Assembly: GCA_965243605.1 (NCBI GenBank)
Contig: CBDEVQ010000093.1
Location: forward strand, 1-57,913
Direction: 5' to 3'
Length of the DNA stretch: 57,913 bases
Source of the DNA: JBMYYR01 sp965243605
Lineage (GTDB): Bacteria; Bacteroidota; Bacteroidia; Flavobacteriales; CAJXXR01
A program made the position numbers and the translations under genes. Shown here in pieces: positions 42,401 to 49,792 of this stretch. The notes beneath the pieces are model-generated. The model was not told where the DNA came from and ran no database searches. It saw only the letters and a list, made by a program, of their open reading frames with translations. The first letter of the stretch is position 1, and each line of letters opens with the position of its first letter.

Positions 42401-45149
42401 AGTTCAAAATGTTGCATTAGAAGTAACAGATGCTTCTGGTAATTCATCATTTGCTTCTGCTACAGTAACAATTGTAGATTATATTGCACCAACAGTAAAT
42501 ATTCAATCTATTGTTCGTTCATTAGATGCTAATGGAGAAGTTGCAGTTACTGCTGCTGATTTCAACAACGGTACGAATGATAACTGTGGAGTTAACAATA
42601 TCTCTATTGATTTAACATCATTTGATTGTTCTCACGTAGGTAATAATACAATTGTATTTACAGCTACTGATAATAGTGGAAATGAATCTACAGGAACAAC
42701 AACATTAACAATTGTTGATGATTCATTACCAATGGCTGTAACTCAGGATATCACTGTTCAGTTAAACGCTGAAGGTCATGCTGAAATTACTGCTGATGAT
42801 ATTGACAATGGATCTTCTGATAACTGTGACTTTACAACTTCAATTGATGTTTCATCATTTGATTGTACAGAAATAGGAGCAAACAATGTTGTATTAACTG
42901 TAACAGATGCTAACGGAAATGTAAGTACATCTACTGCTGTAGTAACTATTGAAGATAATATTACACCTATAGTAAGTACAGTTGCAACTAAGAACGTTTA
43001 TTTAGATGCTAATGGTAATGCTTCAATTATTGCTGAAGACTTAAATTTATCATCTTCTGATAACTGTCCTTCTGGAGGGTTAACTTATCACTTCTCGAAC
43101 GGATTTAACGGACAGTTAGATTGTTCAGATATCGATGATAATGGTAAGAATGTTTATGTATTTGTTAAAGATGCAGCTGGAAACATCAGTAGTACTCAAT
43201 TAACTGTTCTTACAATTATTGACGAAACTGCTCCAGTAGTAGTAACAAATAACATTACAAGATCATTAGATGCAGCTGGAAATGTTTCAGTAACACCTGC
43301 TGATTTTGATAATGGTACTGCTGATGCTTGTGGTATAGATGTAATGACAGTAACTCCAAATACATTTGATTGTTCAAATACTGGAGTGAATACATTAACA
43401 TTTACTGCAACTGATGTAAATGGTAACACTACTGATAAAACAGTATACTTAACTATTGAAGATAATTCTGCTCCTACAATCGTAGGTCAAGATATTACAG
43501 TTTCTTTAGACGGAAGTGGTAATGCAATTATTGATGCTGATATGGTAGATAATGGAACGTCTGATAACTGTGACTTCGATATCTCTATTAATGCAACTGA
43601 TTTTGATTGTTCTGATTTAGGAGCTAATACAGTTACTTTAACTGCAACAGATGTAAACGGAAACGTTTCTACTGTAGATGTAACAGTAACCGTTGAGGAT
43701 AATACAAACCCAACAGCTATTGCTCAAGATATCACTGTACAATTAGATGCTTCAGGAGCTGCAACAATTACTACTGGTCAAATTAATAACGGATCATTAG
43801 ATAACTGTTCATCTCAAGCATTAACATACGTATTAGATATTACATCATTTGATTGTTCAAATGTTGGAGCTAATACTGTAACATTAACAGCAACAGATGC
43901 TTCAGGAAATGCATCAACAGCAACAGCTGTAGTAACTGTTGAAGATAATATGTTACCAGTAGTTGCTTCTCAAAATGTTGCATTAGTATTAGATGGAAAT
44001 GGAGACGCAAGTATCGATGTTGCTGGATTTGCACATGGTGCAACAGATAACTGTGGTATTGCATCATTTACATTAAGTAATACTGATTTTGACTGTTCAA
44101 ACATTGGTTTAAATACTATTGAACTTGAGGTAACAGATAACAATGGAAATGTTTCTACAGCAGATGTATTCGTTACAATTACTGATGAAACAGCACCAAC
44201 AACTGTTACATTACCATTCGGACCATTCACTGAGATGATTATTGGAGAATGTCAAGCTAGTGGATTCGAGTATGATTTACCAACATTTGATGATAACTGT
44301 GAAGTTGTATCTGTAGCATTAGTTGAAGGATTACCTTCTGGAGCTATTTTCCCTATTGATACTACGACTATTACTTACTTAGCTACGGATGCATCTGGTA
44401 ATTCTACTAGTGTAACTGTATCTGTAATTGTAAAAGCACAAGGTATGCCAACGGATTTACCAGTTTCATCGCAAATGTGTCCTGATGGAGATAATATCTC
44501 TTTAGGTTCAGAAGCTCAGTTTACAGGTAATGGAGTTGTAGGAACTGAATTTAACCCATCTGTAGCAGGTGAAGGAGTACATGAGTTATCATGGACTTAC
44601 ACTGATACTTACGGTTGTGTTACTACAGGTTCTGTTACAATGACAGTTTATCCAACGGCAACTATTCCTGTTGTTTCTCAAACTGGATCTACTGTGTTAA
44701 CTGCTTCTAACAATGGATATGATACATACCAATGGTATATGAATGGAGATATGCTTCCAGGGCAAACGTCTCAAACATTATCAATCAATTCAACAGGTAG
44801 TTATCAAGTAAGAGGATATACAATCAACGGATGTTCTAGTTTATCAATAGCATTAACTATTGGTAATGGAGAATATGATGTAGAAGGTAAAGGATTCGAT
44901 ATTGCTGAAACTACTTTATATCCTAACCCAACAACTGGTAAGGTTTATGTAGATCTTGGTGAAACTTTAGAAAAAGTTTCTATTGAGGTGTTTGATGCAA
45001 GAGGTGCTAAGGTTAAAACATTTAATTTCGAAAATATGACGTCAACAACAGTGGAAATCGAATTAAGCGAGCTTCCATCTGCTATGTACCATGTTATAAT
45101 TTCTAGTGATGTTCAAGTAACAACTAAGAAAATCGTAATTAATAAATAA
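36441..45149 (+). CDS. Giant repetitive cell-surface protein (HYR-like modules) with T9SS sorting domain
   Basis: A 2902-residue exported protein. After a signal peptide (ending VNAQ) and a ~190-residue N-terminal region, about 29 tandem modules of ~80 residues follow, each built like D.xAP...QDITVxLDxxGxAxIxxxxIDNGSxDNCxxx...FDCxxxGxNxVxLTVTDxxGNxS. Each module carries one Cys in DNC and one in the FDC strand, which suggests one disulfide per module, and many acidic turns that could bind calcium. A HYR domain, an Ig-like segment and a T9SS type A sorting domain (YPNPTTGKVYV ... VTTKKIVINK) end it. It probably forms a long rod used for adhesion, possibly gliding; the exact role is not shown. 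An OmpA-family gene follows after a 34-bp palindrome. Confidence 0.88.
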   Translation: MRNFVQSRRLKALFALVFLSFVGVEVNAQDTVTVSYTHTFTRNQTYCSIDAQFSDWVTFLDSIETLQATGDYRFIEAKYNSNDGSSTKEHVYGGVDIDPFITDLVSLDTTAVGGVGSASYLSGGGDQWWITSGCEVSGAALASCAAGTYPRIAVEINPDVPFGCNPNVESALRPAIGNSSWGGSFGATVPQSVAVAGPAETITFSVRYVDAAAPIPVCFTDTVDVYVDDLGGYTVLLEHIDSASYDEFLNPTLPGSPTVGWGIETYTLSTGLMTCDSIGPRDVLLTIVDSAGNDSTCVTVINVLDTINPHALAADTTVYLDGSGSISIDATYLNAGSYDNCNAGGTIEISDTVFTCTGVFSDTLIMIDGSGNTDTAYAMVTVLDTVAPTANCIASPFELYLDSTGVAVLVADSLDDGSVDNVGCSSLTFSADIDTFRCADALTTEDIGSISVILTVTDSSGNSSTCSAEVAVYDTIAPTSNLFDSLTVYVDQSGVAYIDSALVDSATFDACALDFIDVEILTVTCDSVDSTFYNYVRVVDYYGNEAEEDSVFITVLDTIAPVLDLNDTIFAYLDASGNYTLDSATVDNATADNCTGFTLALNQTTFDCSEAGDTVAVLITATDLDNTPSSSSQNIYVVLQDTVAPVITAVAADTLYLGASGDLAVDSNAFATATDACGVLSISADIDSVDCSDIVGSPLTVTTTATDSNGNTSSGVTALTVLDTLNPTVTTVPNLNVYLDASGNAVLDSNAFDSGSTDNCAIDSFALSISSFDCSYINATNDSVVTVTTYAWDESDNLDSNTSTATIIDTIAPIVTCNDTVVYLNASGYALIDTSFVLDNVIDNCPSTLTYSLSQDTIFCADFDTVMITLSITDAQGNVGTCVSTVAVMDTLAPVAIANNVTIYSDSMGIAKLDSQFVRDVVDNGSFDNCSFELTVSDSIFDCSQEGLNLITLIATDIAGNVGTVDFFVTVDDTIKPQAVGKDVTVALNDNGTVSIDPSLVDSASWDNCMDNMTFDLSQANFDCSNLGANTITFSVQDGNGQADSMDVVITIIDQTLPNAIAQNIVVYLDGAGQAVITANDVDNGSVDNCGLDSMWLSKDTLTCDDLGVTPISLFVTDNNGNQNSAAALVTVMDTIAPVVVTQNVTLYLDSVGNVPTVDAALFENGSSDNCGFTAELLTKIDYDCTHAGDNNVDIKYSDLAGNEVITTAILTIVDSIAPVAIAQDIVVELDANGTVSITPAMINNNSYDDCTALTYTLDITSFDCTNIGTNPIVLTVTDASGNAATASAVVTVSDVTGPLVNLNALTRSLDASGNVTVIAAEFDNGTSDSCGIASTTIDVTTFNCANIGLNTITFTATDVNGNVSIETTTLTIVDDLNPTVIGQDVTAYLNADGNTSVSVSDIDNGSTDNCDITLSLDVMNFDCTMTGVNQVILTGVDGSGNASSDTVTVTVMDTISPMAMAQDISVELDVNGDATITTAMINNNSSDNCAGLTYALDVTSFDCTNIGTNPIVLTVTDASGNTATASAVVTVSDVTGPLVNLNALTRSLDGLGNVVVTAAEFDNGTSDACGIVSTTIDVSAFDCSNIGLNTVTFTATDINGNVSTGTTTLTILDDESPIVKGQDVTAYLNADGNTSVSVSDIDNGSTDNCDLTLSLDLMNFDCTMTGANQVILTGVDGSGNASSDTVTVTVMDTISPMAMAQDISVELDVNGDASITTAMINNNSSDNCAGLTYALDVTSFNCTNIGLNDVVLTVTDASGNASTDSAVVTVLDVTAPVISLNALTRSLDASGDVVVTAAEFDNGTSDACGIASTTIDVSAFDCSNIGLNTVTFTATDVNGNVSTGTTTLTIVDDMLPNVVGQDITVSLNADGNATIVVADVDDNSSDNCGLTLSLDVTNFDCTMTGANEVILTGVDPSGNTSSDTVTVTIVDDVFPTAIAQNVIAELDASGVATITPEMVDNGSYDNCAGITLSLSNTTYACFLAGTVQNVALEVTDASGNSSFASATVTIVDYIAPTVNIQSIVRSLDANGEVAVTAADFNNGTNDNCGVNNISIDLTSFDCSHVGNNTIVFTATDNSGNESTGTTTLTIVDDSLPMAVTQDITVQLNAEGHAEITADDIDNGSSDNCDFTTSIDVSSFDCTEIGANNVVLTVTDANGNVSTSTAVVTIEDNITPIVSTVATKNVYLDANGNASIIAEDLNLSSSDNCPSGGLTYHFSNGFNGQLDCSDIDDNGKNVYVFVKDAAGNISSTQLTVLTIIDETAPVVVTNNITRSLDAAGNVSVTPADFDNGTADACGIDVMTVTPNTFDCSNTGVNTLTFTATDVNGNTTDKTVYLTIEDNSAPTIVGQDITVSLDGSGNAIIDADMVDNGTSDNCDFDISINATDFDCSDLGANTVTLTATDVNGNVSTVDVTVTVEDNTNPTAIAQDITVQLDASGAATITTGQINNGSLDNCSSQALTYVLDITSFDCSNVGANTVTLTATDASGNASTATAVVTVEDNMLPVVASQNVALVLDGNGDASIDVAGFAHGATDNCGIASFTLSNTDFDCSNIGLNTIELEVTDNNGNVSTADVFVTITDETAPTTVTLPFGPFTEMIIGECQASGFEYDLPTFDDNCEVVSVALVEGLPSGAIFPIDTTTITYLATDASGNSTSVTVSVIVKAQGMPTDLPVSSQMCPDGDNISLGSEAQFTGNGVVGTEFNPSVAGEGVHELSWTYTDTYGCVTTGSVTMTVYPTATIPVVSQTGSTVLTASNNGYDTYQWYMNGDMLPGQTSQTLSINSTGSYQVRGYTINGCSSLSIALTIGNGEYDVEGKGFDIAETTLYPNPTTGKVYVDLGETLEKVSIEVFDARGAKVKTFNFENMTSTTVEIELSELPSAMYHVIISSDVQVTTKKIVINK
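40080..42230 (+). repeat. Three tandem copies of a 717-bp, three-module super-repeat inside the adhesin gene
   Basis: Matching landmarks recur at exactly 717 bp (239 codons): 40797/41514, 40323/41040/41757 and 40587/41304/42021. Each unit holds three different modules (A: QDISVELD, B: NALTRSLD, C: GQDVTAYLN). Units 2 and 3 are almost identical over long stretches, and unit 2 shares other stretches with unit 1. Confidence 0.9.
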
Positions 45150-45158
45150 TTGTTTCTA

Positions 45159-45192
45159 GTATCCAATGTGAGATATATCTCACATTGGATAC
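45159..45192. repeat. 34-bp perfect palindrome between adhesin and OmpA-family gene
   Basis: The half-site GTATCCAATGTGAGATA is followed at once by its exact reverse complement. There is no T-run, so it is not a standard terminator. It starts 9 bp after the adhesin stop and ends 28 bp before the next ATG. Confidence 0.9.
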
Positions 45193-45220
45193 CATTAGAA
45201 CTTTAAATCGAATGATTATT

Positions 45221-46519
45221 ATGAAAAAGACTTTAGCCTTACTTATATTAACAAGTTCGTTATTTAGCGGACTTCAAGCTCAGGAACCAGTTATGGGAGA
45301 CGCTACAAGCGGAAAACTTAACACATGGTCTATAGGGCTTCACATTGGTCATGTATATGACTTACCTTCTGCTATCTTTGCTTCATCTTCTTATGGAAGT
45401 GATATGTGGGGATTAAATGGAGATGATACTAAATTTGATATCGGATACGGTGGATATATTGAAAAGCAAATATCACCAATCATTGGTATTCAGCTTGGTT
45501 ATGATATGGCCGAAATTACTGGTCAGAATAATGAAGGTGAATATTATGAAGGTGAATTTTCAAATATTTCATTAACTGGTACAATTAACTTTTCAAACTT
45601 TACGATGAAAAGAGAACGTAGTAGGTTCGGATTTTATGGTAAAGCAGGAGGGGCTCTTAATAGTTTCGAATCTCAACGTTATTTTACTAAACGATCACTT
45701 GATAAATTTGGAAATGTAGATAATATCAATGGAGCTCAAAATGCAGATAAGACTCGTTTAAACCTTATGGGTGGATTAGGTCTTAGATACCATGTATCGT
45801 CTAACTTTAGAGTAGAAATGGAATCAATTGGTAATTGGATACTTTCAGAAGACTTCGATGGAGATGCATTAGCATCTGCTAGAGGTAATGGATTTGGAGA
45901 TATGTATCTTTATACAACAATTGGTGCTGCATATACGTTCGGAAAAGGACGTTCTATGCATGAAGTATCTAAAAACTCTAAAGATTACTTCTGGGATAGC
46001 GAATTATCTAAAGAGAATAATACAATAGACTCAAACTACATTAAGTCAATCGTAGATGCAGAAGTTGCAGATACTAAAGCTGATGTTGTTGCTACAAAAG
46101 AGAAGCTTGCTAAATTAGAAGCTGATCTTAAGAAGCAACGTCAAATGTTAGAGGACTATAAAAAGGAAAACATGAAGAAACCGGTAGTTAGCGCTATCCA
46201 ATCTCAAGCTTTCCAAGTATATTTCGCTACTGGATCAGATTATATTAATGAAGAGTACCAAAAGGTGTTAACACAATTAGGTGCTATTCTTAAAGAAAAT
46301 AAAGATCTTAATGCTACTTTAACTGGATTTACAGATAAACGTGGTGCAGAGAAGTTAAATTCTAAGTTAAGAGAGCGTAGAGCTAAAGCTGTTAAAAAAT
46401 TCCTAATGAAAAATGTTGGAATTGAAAAAGACAGAATCTCTACATCTACAAGTACTCAGAATATTGTAGGTGGTGATGTTTACCACTTAAACAGAAAAGT
46501 AGAAGTTATTATTAAATAA
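45221..46519 (+). CDS. Outer-membrane beta-barrel protein with OmpA C-terminal domain
   Basis: A 432-residue protein: signal peptide (ending GLQAQ), a ~230-residue OmpA-type barrel (GGYGGYIEKQISPIIGIQLGYD, NFRVEMESIGNW, GDMYLYTTIGAAYTFG), a coiled-coil segment (EVADTKADVVATKEKLAKLEADLKKQRQMLEDYKKE) and a C-terminal OmpA domain with TGFTDKRGAEKLNSKLRERRAKAV, whose Asp and Arg contact peptidoglycan. The start at 45221 opens the signal peptide; the frame extends upstream into the palindrome and that part was ignored. It sits directly behind the giant adhesin, as OmpA-family and SprF-like genes do behind T9SS adhesins, so it may anchor or serve that protein. Confidence 0.88.
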   Translation: MKKTLALLILTSSLFSGLQAQEPVMGDATSGKLNTWSIGLHIGHVYDLPSAIFASSSYGSDMWGLNGDDTKFDIGYGGYIEKQISPIIGIQLGYDMAEITGQNNEGEYYEGEFSNISLTGTINFSNFTMKRERSRFGFYGKAGGALNSFESQRYFTKRSLDKFGNVDNINGAQNADKTRLNLMGGLGLRYHVSSNFRVEMESIGNWILSEDFDGDALASARGNGFGDMYLYTTIGAAYTFGKGRSMHEVSKNSKDYFWDSELSKENNTIDSNYIKSIVDAEVADTKADVVATKEKLAKLEADLKKQRQMLEDYKKENMKKPVVSAIQSQAFQVYFATGSDYINEEYQKVLTQLGAILKENKDLNATLTGFTDKRGAEKLNSKLRERRAKAVKKFLMKNVGIEKDRISTSTSTQNIVGGDVYHLNRKVEVIIK

Positions 46520-46538
46520 TTCTTACTTCATTGAAATG

Positions 46539-46570
46539 AAAAGGAGTTACTCATTGAGTAACTCCTTTTT
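46539..46570 (+). terminator. Terminator after the OmpA-family gene
   Basis: Stem AAAAGGAGTTACTCA / TGAGTAACTCCTTTT with a minimal loop and T-run. Confidence 0.82.
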
Positions 46571-46580
46571 TATTTTATGA

Positions 46581-47351
46581 TTAACTGTATTGCAAAAAGT
46601 GCATGGCTTTCTCCCAAAAATAGTCTGGGTTTTCAGCGTGAACCCAATGACCTGCGTTTGGTATAGATTCAATTTCGTAATCGGGAAAATGATGTTCAAT
46701 CGTACTCAAATCACTATCTAATATATAATCTGATTTTTCTCCATCAATAAATAGTGTAGGTTGATCATAAACTAAATGGTCTTCTAAAGCTGAACCAATT
46801 TGATCAATTTGAGAAACAATCCCATCTAGGTTAAATCTAAAATCTAAAGATTCTTTAGTTTTCCAATACAAGTTTTTTAATAAAAACATTCTAATTCCAA
46901 TATTGTCAAAATGTTTAGATAGTATTAAATCAGCTTCCTTTCTAGAGCTAATATTAGCTTCTTTTACGGCATATAACCCTTTAATGATAGATTGATGATG
47001 TGGTGCGTAAAACTTAGGCGCAATATCCACTACAATAAGTTTATGAATTAAATCTGATCGTAAACAAGATGCTAACATGGCTGTTTTACCTCCCATTGAA
47101 TGTCCAAGTAAATAAACTGAAGTTAAATTCTTAGCTTCAATATATTTAATTAAATCCTCAGCCATGGACGGATAATCATGAATGTCATTGTGAAAAGAAT
47201 GTCCGTGATTCCTTTGGTCGATAAGATGTACTTCATAAAATTCACCAAAGCGTTTAGCTAAAGACATCCAATTGTCTAACATACCAAAGAGTCCATGTAA
47301 AATTAACAGAGGCTCACCTTTCCCAATAATTTTATGATGTAGGATGTCCAT
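46581..47351 (-). CDS. Alpha/beta hydrolase (YbfF-like esterase)
   Basis: A 256-residue cytoplasmic alpha/beta-hydrolase. The oxyanion region LLILHGLFGMLDNW opens it, the nucleophile elbow is LLGHSMGGKTAM, and the catalytic His is in NAGHWVHAENPD near the C-terminus. The pattern LIDQRNHGHS is typical of the YbfF esterase group. The substrate is unknown. Its start overlaps the end of pdxJ by 20 bp on the same strand, so the two are co-transcribed and probably translationally coupled. Confidence 0.88.
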   Translation of the reverse strand: MDILHHKIIGKGEPLLILHGLFGMLDNWMSLAKRFGEFYEVHLIDQRNHGHSFHNDIHDYPSMAEDLIKYIEAKNLTSVYLLGHSMGGKTAMLASCLRSDLIHKLIVVDIAPKFYAPHHQSIIKGLYAVKEANISSRKEADLILSKHFDNIGIRMFLLKNLYWKTKESLDFRFNLDGIVSQIDQIGSALEDHLVYDQPTLFIDGEKSDYILDSDLSTIEHHFPDYEIESIPNAGHWVHAENPDYFWEKAMHFLQYS

Positions 47352-48063
47352 GTTTTAATTGATTTAAATACATACCGATTGTGTTTTGAATCCCGAAATA
47401 CAAAGCATCACAAATTAATGCATGTCCTATGGAAACTTCTTTTAAATTTGGAATGTTTTGTTGGAAATATTCAAGGTTATTTAAGTCAAGATCATGCCCT
47501 GCATTAATACCTAACTCTAAATGATGAGCGTGGTTAGCTGCATCTATATAAGTACTAATTTTATTTTTATCACCATTCGCATAAGCATTCGCATAATCTT
47601 CAGTATAAAGCTCAATACGGTCTGTCCCCGTTTTTTTAGCCCAATCTAATTGCTCAGTATCACATTCCATAAATAAAGACGTTCGTATTCCTTTTGCTTT
47701 ACATTGGTCAATAATATCTTTAAGAAATTCAAAATTATCTTTACAATTCCATCCTGCGTTAGATGTTAATACATCTGGAGAGTCTGGGACGAAAGTAACT
47801 TGATCTGGACATGTCTCAAAAATAAGATCCATAAATTTTGGATTCGGATACCCTTCGATATTTAATTCAGTAGTAACGTGTTTTTTTAAGTCCCTTGCAT
47901 CTTGATACCGAATATGTCTTTCATCTGGTCTAGGATGTATGGTGATACCTTCTGCACCAAATTTTTCGCAATCCAAAGCAAATTGTAGTACATTTGGATT
48001 ATTACCACCTCTCGCATTACGAATTGTGGCAACTTTGTTAATATTTACACTTAATTTTGTCAT
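47332..48063 (-). CDS. pdxJ: Pyridoxine 5'-phosphate synthase
   Basis: Condenses 1-deoxy-xylulose-5-phosphate with 3-amino-2-oxopropyl phosphate to form pyridoxine phosphate (vitamin B6). The 243-residue form starts MTKLSVNINKVATIRNARGG, followed by GAEGITIHPRPDERHI, VTFVPDSPDV and LELGINAGHDLDLNN, all family landmarks. The frame extends 37 codons upstream, but the promoter box at 48082-48089 and the family start support 48063. Confidence 0.96.
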   Translation of the reverse strand: MTKLSVNINKVATIRNARGGNNPNVLQFALDCEKFGAEGITIHPRPDERHIRYQDARDLKKHVTTELNIEGYPNPKFMDLIFETCPDQVTFVPDSPDVLTSNAGWNCKDNFEFLKDIIDQCKAKGIRTSLFMECDTEQLDWAKKTGTDRIELYTEDYANAYANGDKNKISTYIDAANHAHHLELGINAGHDLDLNNLEYFQQNIPNLKEVSIGHALICDALYFGIQNTIGMYLNQLKHGHPTS

Positions 48064-48081
48064 CTTTTTAAAAGTAAGGTA

Positions 48082-48089
48082 CAAAAGTA
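48082..48089 (-). promoter_or_regulatory. -7 box of pdxJ
   Basis: On the minus strand it reads TACTTTTG, an exact TAnnTTTG match 19 bp before the pdxJ ATG. Confidence 0.55.
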
Positions 48090-48144
48090 AAGACAAGTTT
48101 GTAATTTTATAAGCTTTATAACACAAATCTAAATTTATAGGGTC

Positions 48145-48813
48145 TTGATAGTTAAGAAAAAATACATTAGACAAGATGATTTAGTTATCCGATTAACAGA
48201 TACACTATATCATGTATATGAGATTTTTGATGAATTTAGAGTGTCTCATTTACCAATCGTTTCTGATAAAGGAAAGTTTTTAGGTCTCCTATCAGAAAAA
48301 GAAGCTTTTGATATGTATGACACTCAAAAGAATATAAAAGAGAATAATATTCCTTTTCAAAAAGACTTTTTAGATAAAGATGCATCTTTATTCCAGGCTA
48401 TTAAATTAATGAGTGATCATCAATTATCATTAATTCCTGTAATCTGTAATAAAGAAATGTATCAAGGGTATTTATTACCTATAGATATTATTTCTCAACT
48501 CGGATTAAATACAAGTATTTCAAGTCAAGGAGGGTTAATCACTTTAAAAATATTAAATCATGATTATTCACTTAATGAAATTACAAGAATAATAGAATCT
48601 GACAATGCCGTTATTACAACGCTCTATATCGAAGATGTTATCGATGAGCAATCTATGTTGGTGCATTTAAAAATAAATACAGAAGATTTAGCAAGAATTA
48701 TTAGATCGTTGGAGCGTTTTAAATATAATGTATTCTATACATACCAAGCAACAAGCTTAGATGATGATACAGAGTTTCGCTTTAATTCATTTATGAAATT
48801 CTTAAATCCTTAA
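48145..48813 (+). CDS. CBS-domain protein, TTG start
   Basis: A 222-residue soluble protein with two CBS motifs (VYEIFDEFRVSHLPIVSDKGKFLGLLSEKEA at ~24-54, then LFQAIKLMSDHQLSLIPVICNKEMYQGYLLPIDI) and a C-terminal ACT-like half (GGLITLKILNHDYSLNEITRIIESDNAVI). Such proteins bind adenine nucleotides. The frame has no ATG before the first domain: the only codon that fits between the upstream stop (48130-48132) and the CBS domain is the TTG at 48145. It shares the divergent region with pdxJ and is followed after 9 bp by nadK. Confidence 0.8.
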   Translation: MIVKKKYIRQDDLVIRLTDTLYHVYEIFDEFRVSHLPIVSDKGKFLGLLSEKEAFDMYDTQKNIKENNIPFQKDFLDKDASLFQAIKLMSDHQLSLIPVICNKEMYQGYLLPIDIISQLGLNTSISSQGGLITLKILNHDYSLNEITRIIESDNAVITTLYIEDVIDEQSMLVHLKINTEDLARIIRSLERFKYNVFYTYQATSLDDDTEFRFNSFMKFLNP

Positions 48814-48822
48814 CCTTTTCAT

Positions 48823-49701
48823 ATGAAAATAGCTATATACAGTAAAGTATTTAAGGAAGAAGCAAAAGATTATATTCAACTTTTGTTTAATGAATTCAGA
48901 AAATATGAATTTGATATTTCTATTTATTCAGAATATGTACCAGATTTAGAAAGTAAAATTGAGATCAATAATTCTTACTCCACATTTACATCCTACGAGG
49001 ATTTAACAAGTGGATATGATTTTATGTTCTGTATAGGAGGAGATGGAACTATATTATCTGCTGCAACACTAGTTAGGGATTTAAATATTCCTATTCTTGG
49101 AATTAATACTGGTAGATTAGGTTTTTTAGCGAATGTTTCTAAAAAGGATATTCAAAAAACCATATTACAACTTCTTGCTGGTCGATACGTTATTGAAGAC
49201 CGTGCAATGATTTCAATTAGTAACATGGGGCATGTTTTTGGAGAGTTAAACTTTGCTGTTAATGAAGTAACTATTAACAGAAAAGACACTACATCTATGA
49301 TCAGTGTTAAAGTTTGCTTAGACAACAATTTTCTGAATACGTATTGGGCGGATGGTTTAATTGTTTCAACACCTACAGGTTCAACAGGTTATTCATTAAG
49401 TTGTGGAGGACCAATCATTATGCCAGGATCTCAGAATTTTGTAATAACCCCCATTGCACCACATAATTTAAATGTAAGACCATTAGTCGTAGATGATAAT
49501 CATGAGTTAACGATTCATGTTCAAGGTAGAGAAGATGAATATTTAATTGGTTTAGACTCTAGGATTTATACCGTAAAAGTTGGCGCTGAATTGCATATTA
49601 AAAAGGCCGATTTTACAATAAGTATGGTTACGCCTGAAAATCACGATTATCCATCAACTTTACGTAATAAGTTACTTTGGGGGTTAGATAGGAGGAATTA
49701 A
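48823..49701 (+). CDS. nadK: NAD kinase
   Basis: Phosphorylates NAD to NADP. The 292 residues carry the GGDGT signature (residues 72-76, CIGGDGTIL), GINTGRLGFLANVS, NEVTINRKDTTSMISV, and the substrate segment DGLIVSTPTGSTGYSLSCGGPI. It follows the CBS gene by 9 bp. This gene, the CBS gene and the porG-uppS-bamA group form the usual Bacteroidota order. Confidence 0.96.
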   Translation: MKIAIYSKVFKEEAKDYIQLLFNEFRKYEFDISIYSEYVPDLESKIEINNSYSTFTSYEDLTSGYDFMFCIGGDGTILSAATLVRDLNIPILGINTGRLGFLANVSKKDIQKTILQLLAGRYVIEDRAMISISNMGHVFGELNFAVNEVTINRKDTTSMISVKVCLDNNFLNTYWADGLIVSTPTGSTGYSLSCGGPIIMPGSQNFVITPIAPHNLNVRPLVVDDNHELTIHVQGREDEYLIGLDSRIYTVKVGAELHIKKADFTISMVTPENHDYPSTLRNKLLWGLDRRN

Positions 49702-49724
49702 CCTTTATTTACAACTTTAAAGAT

Positions 49725-49732
49725 TATATTTG
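49725..49732 (+). promoter_or_regulatory. -7 box of the porG-uppS-bamA operon
   Basis: TATATTTG, an exact TAnnTTTG match. A TTG at 49730 lies inside it and cannot be the porG start. Confidence 0.6.
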
Positions 49733-49792
49733 CACAACTTAATACGACTTTTGTCGTTCTTTGTATTTAGAAATGATATTCTTTTACAGCCT

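Noticed and set aside
40205..44230. Several long open frames on the minus strand within the adhesin gene
   Set aside because: They run exactly antisense to the repeats, recur with the same period and result from the biased codon use (GAT, ACA, GTA) of the coding strand. None has a signal or recognisable domain.
36441..45149. Possible CRISPR-like repeat array
   Set aside because: The repeats are long, in frame, diverged and protein-coding, without short identical repeats or unique spacers.
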